Origin: Salvelinus alpinus
Lineage: Eukaryota; Chordata; Actinopteri; Salmoniformes; Salmonidae
Reading direction: 5' to 3'
DNA: 64,000 bases
Assembly (NCBI RefSeq): GCF_045679555.1
Contig: NC_092093.1
Coordinates: forward strand, 63,741,890 to 63,805,889
In this document: piece by piece, positions 10,708-32,279 of the stretch
Layout: every line of letters starts with the position of its first letter
Position numbering within the stretch: the stretch's first letter is position 1
Position numbers and translations under genes: made by a program
Notes under the pieces: model-generated
Told to the model about the DNA's origin: nothing
The model's database searches: none
Seen by the model: only the letters and a program-made list of their open reading frames with translations

Positions 10708-11698
10708 CAGTGGGGAGAACAAGTATTTGAAACACTGCCGATTTTGCAGGTTTTCCTACTTACAAAGCATGTGGAGGTCTGTAATTGTTATCATAGGTAC
10801 ACTTCAACTGTGAGAGACGGAATCTAAAACAAAAATCCAGAAAATCACATTGTATGATTTTTAAGTAATTCATTTGTATTTTATTGCATGACATAAGTAT
10901 TTGATACATCAGAAAAGCAGAACTTAATATTTGGTACAGAAACCTTTGTTTGCAATTACAGAGATCATACGTTTCCTGTAGTTCTTGACCAGGTTTGCAC
11001 ACACTGCAGCAGGGATTTTGGCCCACTCCTCCATACAGACCTTCTCCAGATCCTTCAGGTTTCGGGGCTGTCGCTGGGCAATACGGACTTTCAGCTCCCT
11101 CCAAAGATTTTCTATTGGGTTCAGGTCTGGAGACTGGCTAGGCCACTCCAGGACCTTGAGATGCTTCTTACGGAGCCACTCCTTAGTTGCCCTGGCTGTG
11201 TGTTTCGGGTCTTTGTCATGCTGGAAGACCCAGCCACGACCCATCTTCAATGCTCTTACTGAGGGAAGGAGTCTTCACAGTCTACAATTTTATCCCTGAT
11301 GTCCTTACACAGCTCTCTGGTCTTGGCCATTGTGGAGAGGTTGGAGTCTGTTTGATTGAGTGTGTGGACAGGTGTCTTTTATACAGGTAACGAGTTCAAA
11401 CAGGTGCAGTTAATACAGGTAATGAGTGGAGAACAGGAGGGCTTCTCAAAGAAAAACTAACAGGTCTGTGAGAGCCGGAATTCTTACTGGTTGGTAGGTG
11501 ATCAAATACTTATGTCATGCAATAAAATGCTAATTAATTACTTAAAAATCAGACAATGTGATTTTCTGGAATTTTGTTTTAGATTCCGTCTCTCACAGTT
11601 GAAGTGTACCTATGATAAAAATTACAGACCTCTACATGCTTTGTAAGTAGGAAAACCTGCAAAATTGGCAGTGTATCAAATACCTGTTCTCCCCACTG
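10708..11698 (-). mobile_element. Tc1-like transposon B, internally deleted
   Basis: The ends CAGTGGGGAGAACAAGTATT and AATACCTGTTCTCCCCACTG are inverted complements that extend about 45 bp through a GCAGGTTTTCCTACTT-like segment, with TA on both sides (10706-10707, 11699-11700). At 991 bp it is about 0.5 kb short of a complete element. The N-terminal half of the transposase has been lost. Confidence 0.93.
10924..11250 (-). pseudogene. Tc1-like transposase C-terminal half (element B)
   Basis: The - strand frame shows [19 protein letters not shown] and then [19 protein letters not shown], the second D and the E of the DD34E catalytic triad, and continues to a natural C-terminus. The DNA-binding domain and first catalytic aspartate are missing because of the internal deletion. 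Confidence 0.88.
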
Positions 11699-11940
11699 TA
11701 TCTTAAGGTATATTGGAGACATTAGACAACTACTGTAAATAATGGGAAACTATGAGAATGCAAGGAAAATAGGTTTAATCTTTAGAGCAGATTTTGAGAA
11801 AGTATTTGATACAGTACATCTAAAATCTCCGGAGAATCTCTAAAAAAATATGTAAAAGTAATGTACAACAATCCTTCACGTAAGATAATAAATAAGGGTA
11901 ACTTCTCTGAGAAGTTTGAATTTTCAAGAGCAGTAAAACA

Positions 11941-12390
11941 GTTTTTTTTATTTAACCAGGAAAACCCCATTGAGACCCAGAGTCTCTTTTTCAAGGGAGA
12001 CCTGGCCAAGAAGACAGCACCAATCAATACATTACAGAATTAAAACATACAACAATACAATACAACATGATCCGTCCGGGAAAAAAACACATTTATACTC
12101 CTCTGTAACAGTCTCCCATCAACATTTTAAATTAATTCAGTGGCACTAAAATGTCTAGATGAAGCATGGATTGTAGACTATTCCATGCCTCTGGTGCACA
12201 AGACGAGGAGGCAGTCTTGCCTAATACTGTAAATGTCCTGGGGACTTTAAGTAGCAACCACCTAGCAGACCGGGTATTGTAACTGCTGGTGGTGAAGGAG
12301 ACCAGACTACAGAGGTAAAGAGGAAGTTTACCCTAAAGGGCTTTGTAGATGAACACGTACAGGTTAACCTCTCAGGTTGCCCTCCGTCAC
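11941..12390 (-). mobile_element. 3' end of a non-LTR retrotransposon
   Basis: The left edge is TTTTTTTTATTTAACCAGG, which on the - strand is a terminal ATAAA-type tail. CCCCATTGAGACCCAGAGTC and GGAGACCTGGCCAAGAAG are motifs seen in a widespread fish LINE 3' region. No complete reverse transcriptase is present, so this is a 5'-truncated copy. Confidence 0.55.
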
Positions 12391-12581
12391 CATACCTACA
12401 GTACATTCAGAAAGTATTCAGACCTCTTGACTTTTTCCACATCTTGTTACGTTACAGCCTTAGTCTAAAATTGATTAATGACAAAAAAAATATCAATCTA
12501 CACACAATACCCCATAATGACATCACAATACCCCATAATGACAAAGCGAAAACAGGTTTTTAGAAAAACCTTATTTACATA

Positions 12582-14187
12582 CAGTTGAAGTCGGAGGTTT
12601 AAATACACCTTAGCCAAATACTAAAGCTTTAAACTCAAGTTTTTCATAATTCCTGACATTTAATCCAAGTAAAAATTCCCTGTCTAGGTCAGTTAGGATC
12701 ACCACTTTATTTTAAGATTGTAAAATGTCAGAATAATAGCAGAGAGCATGATTTATTTCAGCTTTTATTTCTTTCATCACATTCTCAGTGGGTCAGAAGT
12801 TTACATACACTCAATTAGTATTGGTAGCATTGCCTTCCACAAGCTTTTGGTAGCATAGCCTTCCACAAGCCTTCCACATAGTATTTGGTAGCATAGCCTT
12901 CCACAAGCTTCCCACAATAAGTTGGGTGAATTTTGGACCATTCCTCCTGACAGAGCTGGTGTAATGGAGTCAGGTTTGTAGCCCTCCTTGCTCGCACACA
13001 CTTTTTCAGTTCTGCCCACACATTTTCTACAGGATTGAGGTCAGAGCTTAGTGATTGCCACTCCAATACCTTTACTTTGTTGTCCTTAAGCCATAACTTT
13101 GGAAGTATGCTTGGGGTCATTGTCCATTTGGAAGACCCATTTGCGACCAAGCTTTAACTTCCTGACTGATGTCTTGAGATGTTGCTTCAATATATCCACA
13201 TAATTTTCCCTCCTTATGATGCCATCTATTTTGTGAAGTGGACCGGTCCCTCCTGCAGCAAAGCACCCCCACAACACGATGCTGCCACCCCTGTGCTTCA
13301 CGGTTGGGATGGTGTTCTTCGGCTTGCAAGCCTCCCCCTTTTTCCTCCAAACATAACAATGGTCATTATGGCCAAACAGTTCTATTTTTGTTTCATCAGA
13401 CCAGAGGACATTTCTTCAAAAAGTATGATCTTTGTCCCCATATGCAGTTGCAAACCTTAGTCTGGCTTTTTTTATGGCGGTTTTGGAGCAGTTGCTTCTT
13501 CCTTGCTGAGCGGCCTTTCAGGTTATGTCGATATAGGACTCGTTTTACTGTGGATATAGATACCTTTGTACCTGTTTCCTCGAGCATCTTCACAAGGTCC
13601 TTTGCTGTTGTTCTGGGATTGATTTGCACTTTTCACAGCAAAGTACGTTCATCTCTAGAAGACAGAATGCGTCTCCTTCCTGAGCGGTATGAAGGCTGCG
13701 TGGTCCCATGGTGTTTATACTTGCGTACTATTGTTTGTACAGATGAACGTGGTACCTTCAGGCGTTTGGAAATTGCTACCAAGGATGAACCAGACTTCTG
13801 GAGGTCTACAATAATTTTTCTGAGGTCTTGGCTGATTTCATTTGATTTTCCCATCATGTCAAGTAAAGAGGCACTGAGTTTGAAGGTAGGCCTTGAAATA
13901 CATTCACAGGTACACCTCCAATTGACTCAAATTATGTCAATTAGCATATCAGAAGCTTCTAAAACCATGACATCATTTTCTGGAATTTTCCAAGCTGTTT
14001 AAAGGCACAGTCAACTTAGTGTATGTAAACTTCTGACCCACTGGAATTGTGATACAGTGAAATAATCTGTCTGTAAACAATTGTTGGAAAACTTGTGTCA
14101 TGCACAAAGTAGATGTCCTAACCAAAACTATAGTTTGTTAACATGAAATTTGTGGAGTGGTTGAGAAACTTCAACTTACTTCAACTG
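12582..14187 (-). mobile_element. Tc1-like transposon D, inserted in transposon C
   Basis: A 1606-bp element with ends CAGTTGAAGTCGGAGG and ACTTCAACTG. TA duplicates at 12580-12581 and 14188-14189. Removing it joins TTATTTACATA to AGTATTCAGACC, a continuous sequence of the outer element. Near its left end a segment containing TTTGGTAGCATAGCCTTCC is locally repeated (about 12825-12912). Confidence 0.93.
12815..13857 (-). pseudogene. Tc1-like transposase, frameshifted (element D)
   Basis: The frames read in order on the - strand are a helix-turn-helix N-terminus (GKSNEISQDLRKIIVDLQKS, 13857-13633), a second DNA-binding helix set (TTAKDLVKMLEETGTKVSIS, 13629-13396), then GGSIVLWGCFAAGGTGPLHK and MDNDPKHTS (13301-13086), and SSDLNPVENVWAELK in another frame. 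Frame changes and stops between these blocks make it inactive, but almost the full length is still present. Confidence 0.9.
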
Positions 14188-14954
14188 TAAGTATTCAGAC
14201 CCTTTGCTATGAGACTCGAAATTGAGCTCAGGTGCATCCAGTTTCTATTGATCATCCTTGAGATTTTTCTCCAACTTGATTGGAGTCCACCTGTGGTAAA
14301 TACAATTGATTGGACATTATTTGGAAAGGCACACACCTGTCTATATAAGGTCCCACAGTTGACAGTGCATATCAGAGCTAAAACCGAGCCATGAGTCTTG
14401 GAACCACCAAGACTCTTCCTAGAGCTGGCCGCCCAGCCAAACTGAGCAATCGGGGGAGAAGGGCATTGGTCAGGGAGGTGACCAAGAACAAAATGGTTAC
14501 TCTGACAGAGCTCCAATCTTGGTTCCAAAATTGAACTCTTTGGCCTGATTGCCAAGTGTCACGTCTGGAGGAAACCTGGCGCTATCCCTATGGTGAAGCA
14601 TGGTGGTGGCAGCATTGTGCTGTGGGGATGTTTTTCAGCGACAGGGACTGGGAGACTAGTCAGGATCGAGGGAAAGATTAACGGAGCAAAGTACAGAGAG
14701 ATCCTTGATGAAAATCTGCTCCAGAGTGCTCAGGAACTCAGACTGGGGTGAAGGGTCACCGTCCAACAGGACAACGACCCTAAGCACACAGCCAAGACAA
14801 AGCAGGAATGGCTTCTGGACAAGTCTCTGAATGTAACGTAACAAAATGTAGAAAAAGTCAAGGGGTCTGAATAGTTTCTGAATGCACTGTATATAACAAG
14901 CATGATTTTGTAGGGTTAAAACTATTAAATATAAAGGCATTAAACTTTTCTTAA

Positions 14955-16394
14955 CCTCACTAGGGTATGTGGGTAGCGTCCCACCTCGTCAACAGCCAGT
15001 GAAACTGCAGGGCGCCAAATTCAAAACAACAGAAATCCCATAATTAAAATTCCTCAAACATACAAGTATTTTACACCATTTTAAAGATACACTTGTTGTA
15101 AATCCAGCCACAGTGTCCGATTTCAAAAACGCTTTACGACGAAAGCACACCAAACGATTATGTTAGATCAGAGCCAAGTCACAGAAAAACACAGCCATTT
15201 TTCCAGCCAAAGAGAGGAGTCACAAAAAGCAGAAATAGAGATAAAATTAATCACTAACCTTTGATGATCTTCATCAGATGACACTCATAGGACTTCATGT
15301 TACACAATACATGTATGTTTTGTTCGGTAAAGTTTATATTTATATCCAGAAATCTGAGTTTACGTTGGCACGTTATGTTCAGTAGTTCCAAAACATCCGG
15401 TGATTTTGCAGAGAGCCACATCAAGTTACAGAAATACTCATAATAAACATTGCTAAAAGATACAACTGTTATGCATGGAATTTTAGATCCACTTCTCCTT
15501 AATGCAACCGCTGTGTCAGATTTTTTTTAAACTTTACGGAAAAAGCACACCATGCCATAATCTGAGTACAGCGCTCAGAGACCAAAACAACCCAAACAGA
15601 TATCCGCCATGTTGTGTAGTCAACAGAAGTCAGAAATAGCATTATAAATATTCACTTTATTTTGATGATCTTCATCAGAATGCACTCCCAGGAATCCCAG
15701 TTCCACAATAAATGTTTGTTTTATTCGATAATGTCTATCATTTATGTCCAAATACCTCCTTTTTGTTCGCGCGTTTAGCCCAGTAATCCAAATTCATGAG
15801 GCACGATCACTAGGTGCAGACGAAAAGTAAAAAAGTTCCGTTGCAGTCCGTAGAAACATGTCAAACGATGTATAGAATCAATCTTTAGGATGTTTTTAAC
15901 ATAAATCTTCAATAATGTTCCAACCGGAGTCTTCAGAAATGCAATGGAACGCAGGTCTAACTCTCACGTGAACTCGCGTGGCCAGCTCGTGGCTCTCTGG
16001 CAGACCTCTGACTCATTCCCCTCTCATTCGCCCCCACTTCACAGTCCAAGCATCAAACAAGGTTCTATAGACTGTTGACATCTAGTGGAAGCCTTAGGAA
16101 GTGCAATATGACCCCATAGACACTGTGTATTCGATAGGTAAAGAGTTGAAAAACTACAAACCTCAGATTTCCCACTTCCTGGTTGGATTTCTTCTCAGGT
16201 TTTTGCCTGCCATATGAGTTATGTTATACTCACAGACATCATTCAAACAGTTTTAGAAACTTCAGAGTGTTTTCTATCCAAATCTACTAATTATATTATA
16301 TTATATGCATATTCTAGCTTTTATGGTTGAGTAGCAGGCAGTTTAATTTGGGCACGCTTTTCATCCAAAATTCCCAATGCTGCCCCTAGAGAAG
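14955..16394. mobile_element. Non-autonomous piggyBac-like element flanked by TTAA
   Basis: TTAA is present at 14951-14954 and 16395-16398. The left end CCTCACTAGGG and right end CCCTAGAGAAG are imperfect inverted complements. No open frame of transposase type is seen in 1440 bp. The interior contains two diverged direct copies of about 400 bp (roughly 15060-15420 and 15470-15800), each with an AAGCACACCA..C motif, GATGATCTTCATCAGA and a following AATG/ACATG..TTTGTT segment. Confidence 0.75.
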
Positions 16395-16963
16395 TTAAAG
16401 CCTACATTGTATCTAAATCCAAACTGGTTTTCTTGTAAGCTACTAAGAGAGGCCCATTCTATGTTGAAGAGTGGGTTCTTTACAGATTAAAACCTTACAT
16501 TTTTGTTGGATTGACAATGGATCCCTGTTTTAAAGTATCCTCCTTTTAAATGAAGCCATACAGAGTTGTTGACAGCGTTCCACAGGTATGCTGGCCCATG
16601 TTGACTCCAATGCTTCCCACAGTTGTGTCAAGTTGGCATAGAGTGACCAGGTTAAAGCTATGATCCCTTATTGATGTCACCTGTTAAATCCACTTCAGTC
16701 AGTGTAGATGAAGGGAAAGAGACAGGTTAAAGGAGTATTTTTAAGCCTTGAGAGAATTGAGACATGGATTGTGTATGTGTGCCATTCAGAGGGTGAATGG
16801 GCAAGACAAAGATTTAAGTGCCTTTGAATGGGGTATGGTAGTAGGTGTCAGGTGCACCAGTTTGAGTGTGTCATGAACTGCAACCCTACTGTTTTTTTAA
16901 TAGTCAACAGTTTCCTGTGTGTATCAAGAATGGTCCACCACCCAAATGACATCCAGCCAACTT

Positions 16964-17168
16964 TTTTGGGGCGGCAGGTAGCCTAGTGGTTAGAGCGTTG
17001 GGCCAGTAACCGAAAGGTTGCTGGATTGAATCCCCGAGCTGACAAGGTAAAAATATGTTATTCTGCCCCTGAACAAGGCAGTTAACCCACCGTTCCTTGG
17101 TAGGAAGTCATTGTAAATAAGAATTTGTTCTTAACTGACTTGCCTAGTTAAATAAAGGTTAAATAAAA
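16964..17168 (+). mobile_element. HpaI-family SINE, near full length
   Basis: It starts GGGGCGGCAGGTAGCCTAGT and has tRNA-like boxes (TAGCCTAGTGGTTAGAGCG and GGTTGCTGGATTGAATCC). It ends with the typical CTTAACTGACTTGCCTAGTT and an ATAAAGGTTAAATAAA tail. AACTT lies at both edges (16959-16963 and 17169-17173) as the target duplication. HpaI SINEs are a salmonid family derived from a tRNA. Confidence 0.92.
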
Positions 17169-17228
17169 AACTTGACACAACTGTGGGAAGCATTGGAGTC
17201 AACAAGGGCCAGCATCCCTGTAGAACGC

Positions 17229-17355
17229 AAAAAATCAGTCGTTCTGCCCTTGAACAAGGCAGTCAACCCAACCCTAGGCCGTCATTGAAATAAGAATTTG
17301 TTCTTAACTGACTTGCCTAGTTAAATAAAGGTAAAATAAATACAATTTAAAAACA
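17229..17355 (+). mobile_element. 5'-truncated HpaI-family SINE
   Basis: Only the 3' half is present: GTTCTGCCCTTGAACAAGG, CTTAACTGACTTGCCTAGTT and an A-rich tail. It was inserted about 60 bp after the first SINE, inside the same host repeat. The tRNA-related head is absent. Confidence 0.85.
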
Positions 17356-17470
17356 CTTTCAACTCCTTATAGAGTCCATGTACCGACAAATTGAAGCTGT
17401 TTTGAGGGCAAAAGGGGGGTGCAACTCAATAGTAGGACGGTGTTCCTAATGTTTTGTACACTCAGTGTAT

Positions 17471-18289
<819 letters not shown>

Positions 18290-20527
18290 CCCACTGGGCA
18301 CAAACTGATTGAATCAACGTTGTTTCAACGTAATTTGTCAATGTATTATGACGTGGAAAATATATAGGATTTTTGTTTGTCATCAACTTGTTTCGAGGGT
18401 AAAATTTTCAACCGCAGAATTATGTCATCGTGTTAACCAAATTTCAACATAGACAAACCTTGTGTAAAATTTGTTGAATTTGTGCCGTTAAAACACCGTC
18501 AAATCTTCAACATTATATCTACTCAGAATTTTAAAAAACAATCGGCTGGGCAGCACCTCTTACTGGAGAACTAATCTATCTACAGCCTTTAGTCTCCCAT
18601 CCAGGGTTTTAACCAAGCCCAGCTTAGCTATGATGTCCCTGACTCTTACCAATGTACTATTATGAGAATGATTGTTGAGAGAAACTAGATCAAATCAATG
18701 CTGCTATCGAAGTCATTCCAAAGGGTAGGTTTAACAGAGCAAATGAAATGTGACTCATTTATCCTCAATGCTGCTATTTAGGCATTTGCAAAGTTATCAA
18801 CAGCCATTGTTTCAATTCAAACCAGAATTCAGCAAAAAAAAGACAGCAGAATAGAACAGAGGCCTAACGGGTCCGAGACCAGACCCGGTACCAGACCCGA
18901 GACCAGACCCTGGACCCGAGCGAGTCCGGGTCCAAAATTCTAACTTTTCCCTCGGGTCCGGGTCAGGTCCTGTTTGATTGTCATCGGGTCTCGGGTCTAT
19001 GTAACTACGGCTGCTAGACCCGAGTGGACCTGAATGGACCCAACCTCGGCTCTGCATAGCCTATAGCATATTTATTTTACGCTAATAAGGCCTATCCAAC
19101 ATATAATTATCTATTTGTTAACCAGAAGAGCAATTTGGCTAGCAAACATACATTTTTTGTAACTCAGCTCCAATCAAGTCTGATCTAGACCCGGACCGGT
19201 CTAGGTCTGGTTGTTGTCGTGTCCATTCGTGTTCGGGTCTGATTGTTTTCGGGTCCGTTCGGGTTCCAGGTCCAACTTTTTGGAGACGATAAAGACCTCT
19301 AGTTTCAAGCTCTAGTTGATAAAAATGAAATGATATTTAGTGATATTGAATTGTGTTTAGTTGTCAACGCAACCATATGCTGGAGTGCATTTAAAGTTTG
19401 ATTTGATTTAGTACTATTCTTTAACTTAGATTTTTGGTTGAGATGGAAACAAACTTAATTTGTAGACAAACTGTAATTAAAGCCAGACTAAATTAGTAAC
19501 ACAGATGGAACTATCCAAGCAGAAGATAAATCTCCTTCAAATGTTGATATTTGGTTGCCTGACTTACCCAGTCTCTTTGCTCCGGCCAAACGCCACGCCA
19601 CAAATGTTTATTTATTTTCCGCAATTAAGTATGTAGCGATTGATAGAGCAGTGGAAGAATTCAATGTGAGTCATCAGGCAAGATATTTGGTTGTGTTGAC
19701 ATCCAAATACAATTCAATATCACTTTTGAAATACAATAAATAACATATTTATTTGTCGACAAGTTAACAAATTATATGTTGGATTCACGTCGCCAACTCA
19801 ACCAAAAATAAAAGTTAAAGTATGGAACTATCCAAGCAGTAGATACATTTCCTTTAAAATGTTGATATTTGGTTGCATTGTCAACCAAACAATTCAAAAT
19901 TACTTTTGTAATAGCCTTAACTTAACGATATTTACTCTTACAAACAAATGTAAAGTTCAACCTTAAAATGAGTAACACATACATGGCCACATTTTTAGGT
20001 TACTGTAACTATACATTATGTAATTAGATAAAGTATGCATGTTTAAGATAGCATGCATCGGTCATCATAGGTCTGTGGAGATCTTCACAATTGCTTTAAT
20101 AATCTGTGCAGAATCTCGAACGGCATTGATCACTTGCTCCACGTACTTTGAATGTAATCTCAACTGCCATCCAGGTCATTTGGTTCGGCTATTAGATGAA
20201 ACACAGTGATGTCACATTAATCTGTTGTATAAATAAACAAAATATCTGACATTGTATTCCCATTTGAACTTTGCTGTGCTTTTAAATGGTTGAAAGCACA
20301 GTGATAGACATTTGGGGGACAACTAAACCAAAAACCAGGCATTGTCTTTCCATTAGAATTTGGTTGTGCTTTTAGATGGTTGAAAGCATAGTGATAACAC
20401 ATTGGAAATTCAACTAACTTTGGCTGTCTTTTTGAGTGAACAGAGGCTTAACGGGTAATCTCGATCAACGTCTCAACCAAATATTACCCAATAATCCACG
20501 TTGAAATGACGTGGTGTGCCCAGTGGG
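18290..20527. mobile_element. Large non-autonomous TIR element, 2.2 kb
   Basis: CCCACTGGGCACA at 18290-18302 and its complement TGTGCCCAGTGGG at 20515-20527 form perfect 13-bp ends, followed inward by AACGTTGTTTCAACG-like and CCACGTTGAAATGACGTGG-like sequence. No transposase frame is present. Internal direct repeats occur: GGAACTATCCAAGCAG..ATTTGGTTGC at about 19507 and 19823, and a roughly 120-bp pair at about 20240-20410. A clear target duplication was not found, so the superfamily is left open (a hAT-like origin is possible). Confidence 0.65.
18858..19306. repeat. GGGTC/GACCC-rich palindromic block inside the 18290 element
   Basis: This block is densely packed with ACCCGAGACCAGACC on the left and the complementary GGGTCTGGTT / TCGGGTCCG on the right. 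It is bounded by AGAGGCCTAA and AGACCTCT. It is likely a separate insertion or a module of the larger element. No coding potential seen. Confidence 0.5.
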
Positions 20528-21530
<1,003 letters not shown>

Positions 21531-21535
21531 CACAC

Positions 21536-21672
21536 ACATACACACATACTATACACTCATATACACACATACTATACACTCATATACACACATACTATAC
21601 ACTCATATACACACATACTATACACTCATATACACACATACTATACACTCATATACACACATACTATACACT

Positions 21673-21720
<48 letters not shown>
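21536..21720. repeat. 23-bp minisatellite ending in CA repeat
   Basis: About six copies of a 23-bp unit with ACACATACTATACACTCAT, running into a CA tract at 21678-21720. Confidence 0.88.
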
Positions 21721-21723
<3 letters not shown>

Positions 21724-21897
21724 GTCACAGCACCCTCACTCGTACTGTACATACACACATAGCCACACTGGTCACAGCACCCTCACTCGTACTGTACATA
21801 CACACATAGCCACACTGGTCACAGCACCCTCACTCGTACTGTACATACAGACATAGCCACACTGGTCACAGCACCCTCACTCGTACTGTACATACAA
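21717..21897. repeat. 47-bp tandem repeat, about four copies
   Basis: Units contain CACTGGTCACAGCACCCTCA followed by CTCGTACTGTACATACA. The copies are nearly identical, the last diverging at its end. Confidence 0.88.
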
Positions 21898-22252
21898 ACA
21901 TTCACTCATTTACAAACACATACAACAAACGCTACACTGACAAACTTCAAGACGTTAAACCCACACACTCTGCTGCGAGTCATTGGCCCTGGTGGGCAGC
22001 ATCACCCCTCTGTGTGTTGCTGAATGAGGACAACCAGACAGACATAGCCCTGCCTCCATCTTGGGGTGAGGTCAGCTCACTCACAATCATTACCCTGAGG
22101 CAAATCTGCCAAACCTTTACATATCACACACATGTAGGACAGACACATGCAACACACTGTGGCTGGTCAGGCACAGATCCCAGCTTGGGTTTTACGAGTC
22201 CTCTGTGTGAGCCTGAGTCCATATCATTCTCTCTCCAAGCTGGCGAGCTCCC

Positions 22253-22795
22253 AATGTCCCCATAAGGTTTCTAATGCAGTCCCCATAAGGTTTCTCACAG
22301 TCCCCATAAGGTTTCTCATACAGTCCCCATAAGGTTTCTCATACAGTCCCCATAAGGTTTCTAATGCAGTCCCCATAAGGTTTCTCATACAGTCCCCATA
22401 AGGTTTCTCATACAGTCCCCATAAGGTTTCTAATGCAGTCCCCATAAGGTTTCTCATACAGTCCCCATAAGGTTTCTCATACAGTCCCCATAAGGTTTCT
22501 CATACAGTCCCCATAAGGTTTCTCATACAGTCCCCATAAGGTTTCTCATACAGTCCCCATAAGGTTTCTCATACAGTCCCCATAAGGTTTCTCACACAGT
22601 CCCCATAAGGTTTCTCATACAGTCCCCATAAGGTTTCTCATACAGTCCCCATAAGGTTTCTCATACAGTCCCCATAAGGTTTCTCATACAGTCCCCATAA
22701 GTTTTCTCACACAGTCCCCATAAGGTTTCTCACACAGTCCCCATAAGGTTTCTCATACAGTTCCCATAAGGTTTCTCATACAGTTCCCATAAGGC
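22253..22795. repeat. 23-bp minisatellite directly downstream of the shisa2 stop
   Basis: About 23-24 copies of a 23-bp unit with CAGTCCCCATAAGGTTTCTC, followed by ATA, ACA or AATG variants. Because shisa2 is on the - strand and its stop is at 22840-22842, this array starts about 45 bp beyond the stop and would be transcribed in the 3' UTR unless an earlier poly(A) site is used. Confidence 0.95.
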
Positions 22796-22839
22796 ACATA
22801 GCCCTCACAAAGTCTGTTACACACAGTCCCCAAAATGGC

Positions 22840-32279
<9,440 letters not shown>

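Larger units (their letters stand above)
12399..14889 (+). mobile_element. Tc1-like transposon C, outer element interrupted by another Tc1
   Basis: Ends CAGTACATTCAGAAAGTATT and the complement GTTTCTGAATGCACTG, with TA at 12397-12398 and 14890-14891. The left arm (12399-12581) and right arm (14188-14889) are separated by transposon D. Remnants of transposase on the + strand include [16 protein letters not shown] near 14590 and QQDNDPKHTAKTKQEW near 14765, but large pieces around them are missing. A 25-bp direct duplication (ATACCCCATAATGACA twice) lies at about 12507-12545. Confidence 0.9.
16570..17470 (+). mobile_element. Tc1-derived repeat with a head-to-head fragment and two SINE insertions
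   Basis: Bases 16641-17470 match the repeat at 49308-49840: AGTGACCAGG..GTTAAA, GCCTTTGAATGGGGTATGGT, and an end that reads AATGTTTTGTACACTCAGTG. Bases about 16570-16640 are the inverted complement of the segment at 17169-17228, joined directly to the left, so the copy has a rearranged or head-to-head start. HpaI-type SINE DNA interrupts it at 16964-17168 and 17229-17355. The encoded product would be the N-terminal HTH of a Tc1-like transposase (GKxKDLSAFEWGMV..), now broken. Confidence 0.75.

Noticed and set aside
13238-14002. 254-codon + strand frame
   Set aside because: It is antisense to the frameshifted Tc1 transposase of element D.
16980-17040. Possible tRNA gene
   Set aside because: The tRNA-like boxes belong to the head of an HpaI SINE; cloverleaf pairing is not intact and a SINE tail and target duplication are present.
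22253-22795. CRISPR-like appearance of regular 23-bp repeats (also 595-1320 and 52855-56514)
   Set aside because: There are no unique spacers between units and the genome is a vertebrate; these are minisatellites.
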